Of a stretch of DNA of 64,000 nucleotides, positions 29,352 through 37,089 are shown piece by piece. The DNA is from an uncultured Alistipes sp. (lineage in GTDB: Bacteria > Bacteroidota > Bacteroidia > Bacteroidales > Rikenellaceae): NCBI GenBank assembly GCA_944320685.1, contig CALUIK010000001.1, forward strand, positions 124,001-188,000. Reading direction: 5' to 3'. Each line of letters opens with the position of its first letter. The first letter of the stretch is position 1. The position numbers and the translations under genes are program-made. The notes below the pieces were generated by a model, which did no database searches, was not told the DNA's origin, and saw nothing but the letters and a program-made list of their open reading frames with translations.

Positions 29352-30332
29352 TTAAGGCCGCTTATCGGCCATCGGCACGATGATGCGCTCCGACACCTCC
29401 ATACGATACGCATTACGGCCGGCCGAACGGTCTCGGCGGAACTTCAACGGCGCGATAAGCGTCTGCCGCGGATGTATCTTCCCGCCGCTGTTGTGGGCAT
29501 GGTAGACGATAAGGTATCTGCCGCCTGCTCGCAACAGCGCGTGGTGTCCCGTGCCGAGATATCCGCAGTGGCGGTGAAGTATTGGATTACCCTCGCAACG
29601 CCTGTATGGCCCCATAACATTCTCCGCAACAGCCACACCCACGGCATACTCCTTGCTCCGATAGTCGTTGCAGCTGTATGTGAGGTAATATCTGCCCTTG
29701 TACTTTACTACCATCGGACCTTCGGCCACACGCGCCTGTACACACTCCCACGTGCCGTCTTCGGCATCGATGAGGCGCCGCGCCGTCTCAAGCTTTATCT
29801 CGCGCAGGTCGGGCGTCATCTCGGCGACCCATATCACATTGCCCGCGGTGAAACGCACCCAGAACATGTATGGCGTACCGTCGTCATCGAAGAATATCGA
29901 CGAGTCGATGCCTTTCTCGTCGAGATATGGACGCTTCTCCCGCTGCACGAAGGGGCCGCACGGCGAATCCGACTCGGCACAGCATATATGCTCCTCGGCA
30001 CTGTATACCATAAGGTAGCGCTCCCCCACCCTGTAAACCTCGGGCGCCCAGAAGAAAAAATCGCCCCAAACGTCGTCCTTGTGCAGCGCAAGCCCGTTTC
30101 GGGCATTTCCGCAACGGTCACTCCAATGCTTCAGGTCGCGCGAACGGTACACCACAATGCCGTCGTCGGCATGCGTCCCGTAGATATAATACCAGCCGTC
30201 ATCCTCCAGTACGAAAGGATCCGCCAGCAGAAGTTGCCCCTCGCGGGCCGCAACACCGTCCGCCCCATCCTGAGCGTGCGACTGCTGCGCTGCCGCCGCA
30301 AGCAAAAGGAGGGCCAACAACACTTTTTTCAT
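29352..30332 (-). CDS. Glycoside hydrolase family 43 enzyme, exported
   Basis: A 326-residue secreted five-bladed beta-propeller hydrolase, with signal peptide MKKVLLALLLLAAAAQQSHA. The three GH43 acidic residues are visible: D38 in LADPF (base), D143 in GIDSSIFFDDDG (pKa modulator) and E204 in VAEGPM (acid). GH43 members mostly cleave arabinofuranosides, xylosides or galactans; the specificity is not decided by these motifs. ATG 30332 fits the signal peptide best; 30353 is possible. It follows the GH-D-like lipoprotein gene on the same strand, 45 bases downstream. Confidence 0.87.
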   Translation of the reverse strand: MKKVLLALLLLAAAAQQSHAQDGADGVAAREGQLLLADPFVLEDDGWYYIYGTHADDGIVVYRSRDLKHWSDRCGNARNGLALHKDDVWGDFFFWAPEVYRVGERYLMVYSAEEHICCAESDSPCGPFVQREKRPYLDEKGIDSSIFFDDDGTPYMFWVRFTAGNVIWVAEMTPDLREIKLETARRLIDAEDGTWECVQARVAEGPMVVKYKGRYYLTYSCNDYRSKEYAVGVAVAENVMGPYRRCEGNPILHRHCGYLGTGHHALLRAGGRYLIVYHAHNSGGKIHPRQTLIAPLKFRRDRSAGRNAYRMEVSERIIVPMADKRP

Positions 30333-30377
30333 ATTCAAAGACATCATCCTCAATGGGTCTCAAACATTAAACACACG

Positions 30378-31907
30378 TCAGCGCCTGCGCGCAACCGACA
30401 CCTTCATCACCATCCCCGGGCCGGACAGGTCGCCCTCCGAGGCACACATCAGCCCCACTCGGTCGATCACCGTCCCCGGCACCGTCATGCGGTTACCGTC
30501 GATACTCACCTCGGCTGTTATGTTCACGGGTGTATCTCCCGCAAGATCCTGCCCCCACACCTCGACCGCAGCCGCGGCGTCGAGAGCCTCGGGATAGACG
30601 ATCGTCACCGATCTGAAACGGCCGAACAGGCCTATGGGGGCGCTCCAATCGCCGCCCTGCACCGTCACATCCACAGCGCGGGCTACATACTCGCGGCCTA
30701 TGGCACGGCCTATGGCCGCAACGGCTACGGCATCGTTGGGATAGCGCGATGCAAGGACGAACGGCCGCGATGCCGCGGTATCCGCCACCTCGGGCAATGG
30801 CATACGGCGGCTTACACGTGCGGGAGCGCTCTCACGCAGTACCGAACCCACCTCGCGTCCCTTGTTCCACGTCTCGTTCTCACGCAGTATCCATGAATCG
30901 GCCAAACGCACGGTGTCGACGCTGCAATCGCCGTCCACGGCGAACGGCTCGGCTATACGGTGCCAGCGTACGCCGCGCACGACCTCGTCCAGACACCGCT
31001 TGTAGTTGTGCCCTACGGGCGGAAAGGCGTCATCCTGACGGCCGTCAGGCAGACTGCCCGCAAAAGGATGGCGCATGACACCTATGGCACAGCCCAATCC
31101 AACGGCTATGTACGGTTCGTCCTCACAGTTTACAATACCCTTCGCCCCAGCCTGCGCCCTGCGGGGAAGCAGATCCGCCACACGCTGTATGGTTACTGGC
31201 TGGGCTATGACGTTCTCCACGTCATACGTGCGGAACACGTCGCTGAACTCGACATACTCGTTCCGCATGGCATGTTCGATCCACAATTCGGGAGCATACT
31301 CCTTGCCCAGACGCGTCAGCATCTGCCGCCAGCCGTCATTTGTGGCGTCACGTCCCCAGTCGACCTTCCAATATGAAAACCCCGCCTCGGAGGCCGCTTT
31401 AAGCCTGTCAGTCCAGTATTCCTCCTCCGACATGGAGGCATAAGCCTCCGGCTTCTGGGCGCAGATCCAACCGCCGGCACCTTTCCACCCCAGCTTTTTC
31501 AGACGTCGGGTAAGTTTCTTCAGACGCTCGGCGGGCGTTCCGGAGAATGACGGGAAACGCTCCTCGTTAAGTTCCGTCGTACCCAGATACGGATTTCCGC
31601 CGACACTGTTCTCATCCTGCGGTATATCCCACGAGTCGTCCATTACGAAATACAGATCCCCGCGTATCGACGGATATAGTCCCGCCCAGTTGCAGAACTC
31701 ACCGTCGCCGAATATGTTTTCCTCGTTCATGGCGTACCGCATCATCTCGTTGCTCGCATAACTCGTCACATAACCCTGAAGGTTCCATGTACACAAATAG
31801 TCGGGAGCTGCCGAGGGAGTGTCGGGGACAAGGCTCTCGGGGCCCTTGGTCCCGCAACCCGCCGCGGAAACCGCAAGAAGACAGATAAAAATAACACGCA
31901 TCTTCAT
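30378..31907 (-). CDS. Clan GH-D-like (alpha-galactosidase-type) lipoprotein
   Basis: A 509-residue lipoprotein (lipobox SAAGC, C18). The region from about 85 to 330 resembles the catalytic barrel of clan GH-D (GH27/GH36): an early DDSWD (about 90-94) where GH36 has DDGW, and FSYWKVDWGRD with D183 where those enzymes keep their nucleophile aspartate. SDVFRTYD (D223 or D229) is a candidate acid/base. A beta-sandwich follows (about 390-509). Sequence outside these motifs is unlike standard alpha-galactosidases, so it may belong to a distant or separate family. It is co-directional with the GH43 gene and 126 bases downstream of ccsA. Confidence 0.65.
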   Translation of the reverse strand: MKMRVIFICLLAVSAAGCGTKGPESLVPDTPSAAPDYLCTWNLQGYVTSYASNEMMRYAMNEENIFGDGEFCNWAGLYPSIRGDLYFVMDDSWDIPQDENSVGGNPYLGTTELNEERFPSFSGTPAERLKKLTRRLKKLGWKGAGGWICAQKPEAYASMSEEEYWTDRLKAASEAGFSYWKVDWGRDATNDGWRQMLTRLGKEYAPELWIEHAMRNEYVEFSDVFRTYDVENVIAQPVTIQRVADLLPRRAQAGAKGIVNCEDEPYIAVGLGCAIGVMRHPFAGSLPDGRQDDAFPPVGHNYKRCLDEVVRGVRWHRIAEPFAVDGDCSVDTVRLADSWILRENETWNKGREVGSVLRESAPARVSRRMPLPEVADTAASRPFVLASRYPNDAVAVAAIGRAIGREYVARAVDVTVQGGDWSAPIGLFGRFRSVTIVYPEALDAAAAVEVWGQDLAGDTPVNITAEVSIDGNRMTVPGTVIDRVGLMCASEGDLSGPGMVMKVSVARRR

Positions 31908-32033
31908 AAAATCAATTTATCGAATCGGCCGCAAGCCTCGGCCGGCCACACCGCCGTTAGCGGAACCGGTTATTCCGCAGGCATGGAGTTGCGGCCCCAT
32001 GTTGCCGGAGGCACCGGCTGCACGGCCATACAG

Positions 32034-32819
32034 TCAATATGTATGTATGCTCACGCCCTGTGCCGCGGGCAGATAGTTGATGCCGTACCAACACATCTGC
32101 AACAGCAGGAACGAGAAGACGATGATCGCGAACGCCGCATTGCTGTCCTTGGGCCGCACGGCACGCAGATGCAGGTAGAGAAGATACCCGAGCCATGTGG
32201 CCGCGGCCCACGTCTCCTTGGGATCCCACGTCCAATAGTCGCCCCAAGCCTGCTTGGCCCACAACGCGCCCATAACCATGCCGAGCGACAGGAATGCCCA
32301 ACCTATACGCACCAGATTGTCGCACAGACCCATCTCGTCGTCCGAGGGCTCGCGGCGCGACGACCGCAGCCACAGATAAAGCGCAAAGAGCGTGACGGCA
32401 CCCAGAAGCGCATAGGAGAACATGTATACGATCACATGGGGCACGAACCACACGCTCTGCAACGCCGGCATGAGCGATTTGTTGTGTATCTCCGGTTTGA
32501 AGAGATTTATGCAGACGAATACTATCGACATGACGCTGCTGAACGACAGTATCCACTTGTAACGCCAGCGCGCGTATACCGCCACGCCGGCAACGGAAAG
32601 GAAGAACGAATACCACAGGCGCGTCTCGCCCATCGTACGCATGGGCGGCCGTTCGAGCGACACCCACATGCCTATGATGAAGGCAAGGAATACGGCCGAC
32701 CCGCACAACGATACCGCCACAGCCCCCCACGGGCGCTTCGCGCGATAGGCCGCCACGGCCCCAGCAACCCAGCAAGCGGCCGCTACGGCCGCATACCACA
32801 AGAGTTGATCCCAGCTCAT
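32034..32819 (-). CDS. ccsA: Cytochrome c biogenesis protein CcsA
   Basis: A 261-residue polytopic inner-membrane protein of the system II heme-handling family. The heme-binding tryptophan-rich motif is WGDYWTWDPKETWAA; flanking histidines occur at PHVIVYMF and near the C-terminus. With ResB it exports heme and attaches it to CxxCH motifs in the periplasm. Its start overlaps the resB stop by four bases. It is the last of six genes behind the promoter at 38745-38775, and the first of these encodes a tetraheme cytochrome: a plausible client. Confidence 0.92.
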   Translation of the reverse strand: MSWDQLLWYAAVAAACWVAGAVAAYRAKRPWGAVAVSLCGSAVFLAFIIGMWVSLERPPMRTMGETRLWYSFFLSVAGVAVYARWRYKWILSFSSVMSIVFVCINLFKPEIHNKSLMPALQSVWFVPHVIVYMFSYALLGAVTLFALYLWLRSSRREPSDDEMGLCDNLVRIGWAFLSLGMVMGALWAKQAWGDYWTWDPKETWAAATWLGYLLYLHLRAVRPKDSNAAFAIIVFSFLLLQMCWYGINYLPAAQGVSIHTY

Positions 32820-34162
32820 AGTTTCACCTCCTTTCTTCCGCCGCGGCGCCGTACAGCGGCACCACCGCGTACATGCTTCTCCTTCACGCCGTCCATATCA
32901 GTCCCGCACGCCGCGGCACCGCCGGCAGCATCAGGCATGCCGTCATCCGTTTTCCTGACGCCTATTCGCCGCCCGCCAGCCGTGACGAACATCACGACGC
33001 CCGCCGCCAACAGCATCCACAGGGCCAAATGCGCCGCTCCGTACCACGGGTCGCATATGCACTCCAGCACGCTGGTATCGCTCCAACGCCCCTTAGAGGT
33101 GTCGTAACCTACCTGATATACACGCCACGACCCGACACGCGCAGGATGGTTAACCTCGATCTCCACATCTCGGCGGATACCACCTTCCTCCATGATATTC
33201 ACACGCGAAAGGTAACGTTTTGCCTCACGCCGCGGCATCGCCACGGCCATACCGTCATCGAGCATCAGATACGAAGGTTCGAATATGTGGCTGCCGCAGC
33301 TGACCCACCCACTGAATTTCTCCCCCGTAACGGTATTCTCCGCCGAAGCATAGACCGCAGGGGCGGCTCCGACGTGTTTCATCGCCCTCCAATCGCTCTC
33401 CTCGGGCAGACGGCCAGCCATATCGAGGCTGTGTTCGGCACGTATGCGCCAGTCGCCGATAACGGCCTCCGCCCCGTCTGCCTCGACAGAAAGGAACTCT
33501 CGTGACGAACTCTCGCGGCGCGTATCCAGAAGGTACAGTTTCGGGGGATACTCCTCGATCGAGAAGTCGTCGAGCGTAAGCGCAAACGGCAGCCGCACCT
33601 CGTGCCCCGCATCGTCACGGCCGATGCTTACGGGAGTACCGACACGTGTCGTAACCATGCAACGCACGGTGTCGCCGCTGCCAAAGGTCCCTGCCACAAG
33701 CAGCACGAACACTCCCAAATGGGTCAATACGGCCGCCATCCGGCGGTCGCGCAGATGATGTATATCCGATACAGTACGTATACCCAGCGTGGTCATGAAA
33801 TAGAACAACAGCAGGTTGAAAGGCCACGAGGATGTCATGCGCGAGAACCCCAGCGCACCGACCAGTCCCTCGCGTGCAGGATCCTGCCGCGTCAGACCGA
33901 AGACTATCACTATCGCACCGAAAGCCGCCAGCGACGACAGGCACGCCTTGTCGTCGCCCAACTGCCGCAGCCAGCGCCACCTGTTACGCATGGCGTACGC
34001 CACGACCAGAAGGTAGAGATAGTTCACCGCAAGGATCAATCCCCACGGGTAGTGCAGCAGCGAACTGTCAATATCGCCTACGGCCAATTGCAACGTTGTG
34101 CCCACTACGAATAGTAAGGCACAACGCAGGAAAGCTCTTTTATAACCCCATTCAAAGGTCAT
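32816..34162 (-). CDS. resB: Cytochrome c biogenesis protein ResB (Ccs1)
   Basis: A 448-residue membrane protein with four predicted transmembrane segments: three near the N-terminus (about 10-30, 38-57, 74-92), one around 140-160, then a large periplasmic domain (about 165-375) and a final hydrophobic segment (about 380-396). It resembles Bacteroidales ResB/Ccs1 proteins, the partner of CcsA in system II. VYQVGYDTSKGRWSDTSV is the conserved periplasmic segment. The last 50 residues are a Gly/Arg/Lys-rich cytoplasmic tail of low complexity. It lies 13 bases after the TIM-barrel gene and overlaps ccsA. Confidence 0.85.
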   Translation of the reverse strand: MTFEWGYKRAFLRCALLFVVGTTLQLAVGDIDSSLLHYPWGLILAVNYLYLLVVAYAMRNRWRWLRQLGDDKACLSSLAAFGAIVIVFGLTRQDPAREGLVGALGFSRMTSSWPFNLLLFYFMTTLGIRTVSDIHHLRDRRMAAVLTHLGVFVLLVAGTFGSGDTVRCMVTTRVGTPVSIGRDDAGHEVRLPFALTLDDFSIEEYPPKLYLLDTRRESSSREFLSVEADGAEAVIGDWRIRAEHSLDMAGRLPEESDWRAMKHVGAAPAVYASAENTVTGEKFSGWVSCGSHIFEPSYLMLDDGMAVAMPRREAKRYLSRVNIMEEGGIRRDVEIEVNHPARVGSWRVYQVGYDTSKGRWSDTSVLECICDPWYGAAHLALWMLLAAGVVMFVTAGGRRIGVRKTDDGMPDAAGGAAACGTDMDGVKEKHVRGGAAVRRRGGRKEVKL

Positions 34163-34175
34163 ACGCAGTCATATT

Positions 34176-35081
34176 TCAGGCTTTCTTCCACTGCTCGCGC
34201 AGCAGAGCCACTGCTGCGGGCACGGTCTGCTCGCGGGGACCCTGCGAGCCGCACTCGAAGCTGACATAGTGCTGGTAGCCGATCTCCTTCAAGGCGCGCA
34301 TTCCGTCGATATAATTATCCTTCTCGCCATCCTCGCCCGGCATGCTGCGGCGGCCGCGGCTGGCTACGTGTACGTGCTGCAGATACTCCGTACCGGCAGA
34401 CATGAAGGCTGCGTAGTCCGACGTCTCCTCCATCATGTGCCAGAAGTCGCCCATGCACTTCACACCCGCACTCTTCGAGTCGCGGCAGATGGCTGCGGCA
34501 TCCTCCACAAGGCGCAGATAGAACGCCTCGCCGCGGTTCAGCGGCTCGAGTATCACCGTCGTTCCGCACTTGAGCGCATACTCGCCCAACTCGTGGAGCT
34601 GCTCGGTGAGGAAATTGCGGGTCTCCATCGTATGGGGCTTGCAAGGCTTTTGGCCGTTGAAGGCGGGCACCATGATAACGCCCGTCGAGCCCAGTTCGCC
34701 GGCAGCGGCTATGATGTCGCGCATCGTCGAGTCGAACTGCGCTTTCACTGCGGGCTCCTCCGCCAAAATAAAGCCGCTGAAGCCTGCGCATATAGCCGAC
34801 ACCTTGATATTGCGGCCCTTAAGCGCCTGCTGTATCTCGTTGACACGGGCCGCGAGGTTACCGCCCCCGGGCTCGAATCCTACCACGCCCAGATTCTCCA
34901 TATAATCGAACTTCTCGTTCAGGCTGTTGCCCGGGGCTATCCCCTCTTGAAACGACAGCTTGAGCTCCGCCTTGCCGCCCTTCTTGGCCGTACATGCCGC
35001 CATAAGCTGCGCAGGAGCGCCAGCCACGGCTATGGTAGCGGCACCTGCCAAAGAACACTGTAAAAACTCTTTTCTATTCAT
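34176..35081 (-). CDS. Exported TIM-barrel sugar isomerase/epimerase-like protein
   Basis: A 301-residue protein of the xylose-isomerase-like/AP-endonuclease 2 superfamily (hydroxypyruvate isomerase, sugar 2-epimerase type). The likely metal-binding acids are in VILEPLNRGEAF, CMGDFWHMMEE and SFECG, with a histidine in YLQHVHVASRG. The N-terminus MNRKEFLQCSLAG with a hydrophobic run and AAC resembles the RK-type export signals of Bacteroidota, so the protein is probably periplasmic and possibly a lipoprotein. The start overlaps the cupin stop by 8 bases; resB follows after 13 bases. The substrate is not known. Confidence 0.8.
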   Translation of the reverse strand: MNRKEFLQCSLAGAATIAVAGAPAQLMAACTAKKGGKAELKLSFQEGIAPGNSLNEKFDYMENLGVVGFEPGGGNLAARVNEIQQALKGRNIKVSAICAGFSGFILAEEPAVKAQFDSTMRDIIAAAGELGSTGVIMVPAFNGQKPCKPHTMETRNFLTEQLHELGEYALKCGTTVILEPLNRGEAFYLRLVEDAAAICRDSKSAGVKCMGDFWHMMEETSDYAAFMSAGTEYLQHVHVASRGRRSMPGEDGEKDNYIDGMRALKEIGYQHYVSFECGSQGPREQTVPAAVALLREQWKKA

Positions 35082-35571
35082 AATGCATTTTATTAAATTC
35101 TGTTTCCAACTCCTTTATAAACTCCGCAACGGCCCCTGCATCCTCAGCAGGAGGACTCCACGGTGCGATATTATCCGGCGCAATCGGGACATACGGTCCC
35201 TGCTTCACCTCGAAAAGCACCGTATCGTCGGAAAGCACCACCAGACCGTGCCACACACCGGCTTCTATGTCGAAACCGCAGCACGGCCCCGTCGCGCTCA
35301 CAACACGGCGCTCCGCGACACTGCCGTCGTCACCATATACAGTGACCCCGACGCTCCCGCGCAAAACCACACAACTCTCGCTGCGGGGCGGCGACAGGTG
35401 GCGGTGTACGGGAAGATAGCTGCCGCAGTGCATCACGTTGAGCAGACGGTTCACCGGATCGTCCGGCGAGCGGTGGAAGTTGTAGTTCATACGCCGCCGC
35501 GGCGAGCGATGCGCCTCTGCTGCCACACGCCTGAAAAGCGCGTCGTCGAAAAATTCCGTTTTCACGTCCAT
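35074..35571 (-). CDS. WbuC-like cupin-fold protein
   Basis: A 165-residue protein resembling WbuC, a cupin often found in polysaccharide gene sets. Cupin features include NVMHCGSYLPVHRHLSPPRSE (metal-binding histidines and glutamate) and VWHGLVVLSDDTVLFEVKQGPY. No signal peptide, so cytoplasmic. It sits between the exported oxidoreductase and the exported isomerase and overlaps the latter by 8 bases, so it is part of the same operon. The reaction is unknown for the family. Confidence 0.78.
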   Translation of the reverse strand: MDVKTEFFDDALFRRVAAEAHRSPRRRMNYNFHRSPDDPVNRLLNVMHCGSYLPVHRHLSPPRSESCVVLRGSVGVTVYGDDGSVAERRVVSATGPCCGFDIEAGVWHGLVVLSDDTVLFEVKQGPYVPIAPDNIAPWSPPAEDAGAVAEFIKELETEFNKMHYE

Positions 35572-35670
35572 CGGTGCATGCCGTCATCGGAGTATTCTAC
35601 GAAAAAAGGGCAGAGATGGAGTCATCGGCTCCCGCTCCACCCTTTACTCGCTATTGGCCCGTTATTAGGC

Positions 35671-37029
35671 TTATTTGCCGCTGCCCGGAACGGGTACGAC
35701 ATACTTCGACATGTCCATGGGACCCATCTCCAGCTTCTCGGGCATGTAGTCCAAAGCCGACGCGCTGATCTCGTCCCACGTTACCGTAGCACCGGTATAT
35801 GCAGCCTCGCGGCCCATCACGCCGGCCAGACACGAAATGGCGCAACCTTCGGCCTCGTCGTAAGCCTCACCCTTGCGGATGTGGTTAACCCAATCCACGT
35901 GCTCGAGCACATAGGGATTGTGCTGCTGGTATGCGGCCTGAGCGGCCTCGTCGTCGAACTTCCAGATTACATTGCCTGCCAAGTCCTTGATCTCGTTGTT
36001 ATAGCTGTTCCATGAACCCATGGTGCCCTGAATGAACTCGCCTACGTTGTTGCTGCAACCGTCGATCTGGCGGCACATGCTGTGCAGGTGGATACCGTTC
36101 TCGAACTCGAAATCTACGCTGAACTGGTCGTACTGGTCACCGGTAATACGGCGATGACGCGCACCGAATGCCGTAGCCTTGACGGGCTTCAGGCCCGACA
36201 TCCACAGGAAGACGTCGATATTGTGGACGTGCTGCTCGACGATATGGTCGCCCGAGAGCCACTTCCAGTTAACCCAGTCGCGGATCATCCACTCCATATC
36301 GCTCCAGCCCTGCTGACGCTCGCGGTACCACAGCATACTCTGGTTCCAATATACGTTACCGCCGGTGATCTGTCCGATATAACCCTCCTGAATCTTCTGG
36401 AAAGCCTCGACATAAGGACGCTGGTGGTGACGCTGCGTACCCGTAACAACGCTCAAGCCCTTGGCCTTCGCCTGCTTGGCGGTAGCCATGATCATACGGT
36501 AGCCCTTGGGGTCTACTGCGATGGGCTTCTCGAGGAACGAGTGAACGCCCTTCTCCGTAGCGTACTGGAAATGTACGGGACGGAATACGGGAGGCGTAGC
36601 GATGACTACGAGATCCACACCCGAATCGATAACCTTCTTGTATGCGTCGAAGCCGACAAAGCAGTTCTCGGCGGGGACATCCTGGTTGTGGTGCTCCTTA
36701 AGGTTCTTACGAAGGCCTTCGAGACGATCCGAGAAGGTATCGCCCAAAGCAATAACCTTGATGCCGTTGGCTGCAGTCAGAAGGTCTACAATAGCGCCCG
36801 AACCACGACCGCCGCAACCGATGACTCCGGCCTTGAGCTCCTTGCCGTCGATAGCCTTGTCGGGGAGCTCCGGAACATAATACTCACCGGCCTGCCTCAG
36901 GGGAGTGTAGACAGGACCCTTGTTTCCGCTGCAAGAAGAGAGTATAGCCGACGATCCGACCATGCTCGATACGCCCAGAAGTGCAGAATACGACAGGAAG
37001 TCCTTTCTGCTGATCTTGTTTTTGCTCAT
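35671..37029 (-). CDS. Exported Gfo/Idh/MocA-family oxidoreductase
   Basis: A 452-residue NAD(P)-dependent sugar oxidoreductase. The N-terminus SRKDFLSYSALLG followed by ILSSC (C33) looks like an RK-type export signal with a lipobox. The Rossmann motif is VIGCGGRGSG (71-76 core), the EKP motif is at 167-169, and the catalytic-domain segment includes GDHIVEQHVHNIDVFLWM with paired histidines. It resembles the periplasmic Gfo/Idh/MocA group that in some Bacteroidota oxidises or reduces glycosides at C3 or performs GH109-type hydrolysis. It is the second gene of the cytochrome operon, 60 bases after the NrfH-SUMF fusion. Confidence 0.88.
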   Translation of the reverse strand: MSKNKISRKDFLSYSALLGVSSMVGSSAILSSCSGNKGPVYTPLRQAGEYYVPELPDKAIDGKELKAGVIGCGGRGSGAIVDLLTAANGIKVIALGDTFSDRLEGLRKNLKEHHNQDVPAENCFVGFDAYKKVIDSGVDLVVIATPPVFRPVHFQYATEKGVHSFLEKPIAVDPKGYRMIMATAKQAKAKGLSVVTGTQRHHQRPYVEAFQKIQEGYIGQITGGNVYWNQSMLWYRERQQGWSDMEWMIRDWVNWKWLSGDHIVEQHVHNIDVFLWMSGLKPVKATAFGARHRRITGDQYDQFSVDFEFENGIHLHSMCRQIDGCSNNVGEFIQGTMGSWNSYNNEIKDLAGNVIWKFDDEAAQAAYQQHNPYVLEHVDWVNHIRKGEAYDEAEGCAISCLAGVMGREAAYTGATVTWDEISASALDYMPEKLEMGPMDMSKYVVPVPGSGK

Positions 37030-37089
37030 AATCGTAGTAGTTTTATAGAGTTAAAGTGTTATAAGTCTCTTCATTCTCCGTTTCGCGCG

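Noticed and set aside
29472-30896. A 474-codon plus-strand open frame
   Set aside because: Antisense to the GH43 and GH-D-like genes, crosses both, and has no motif.
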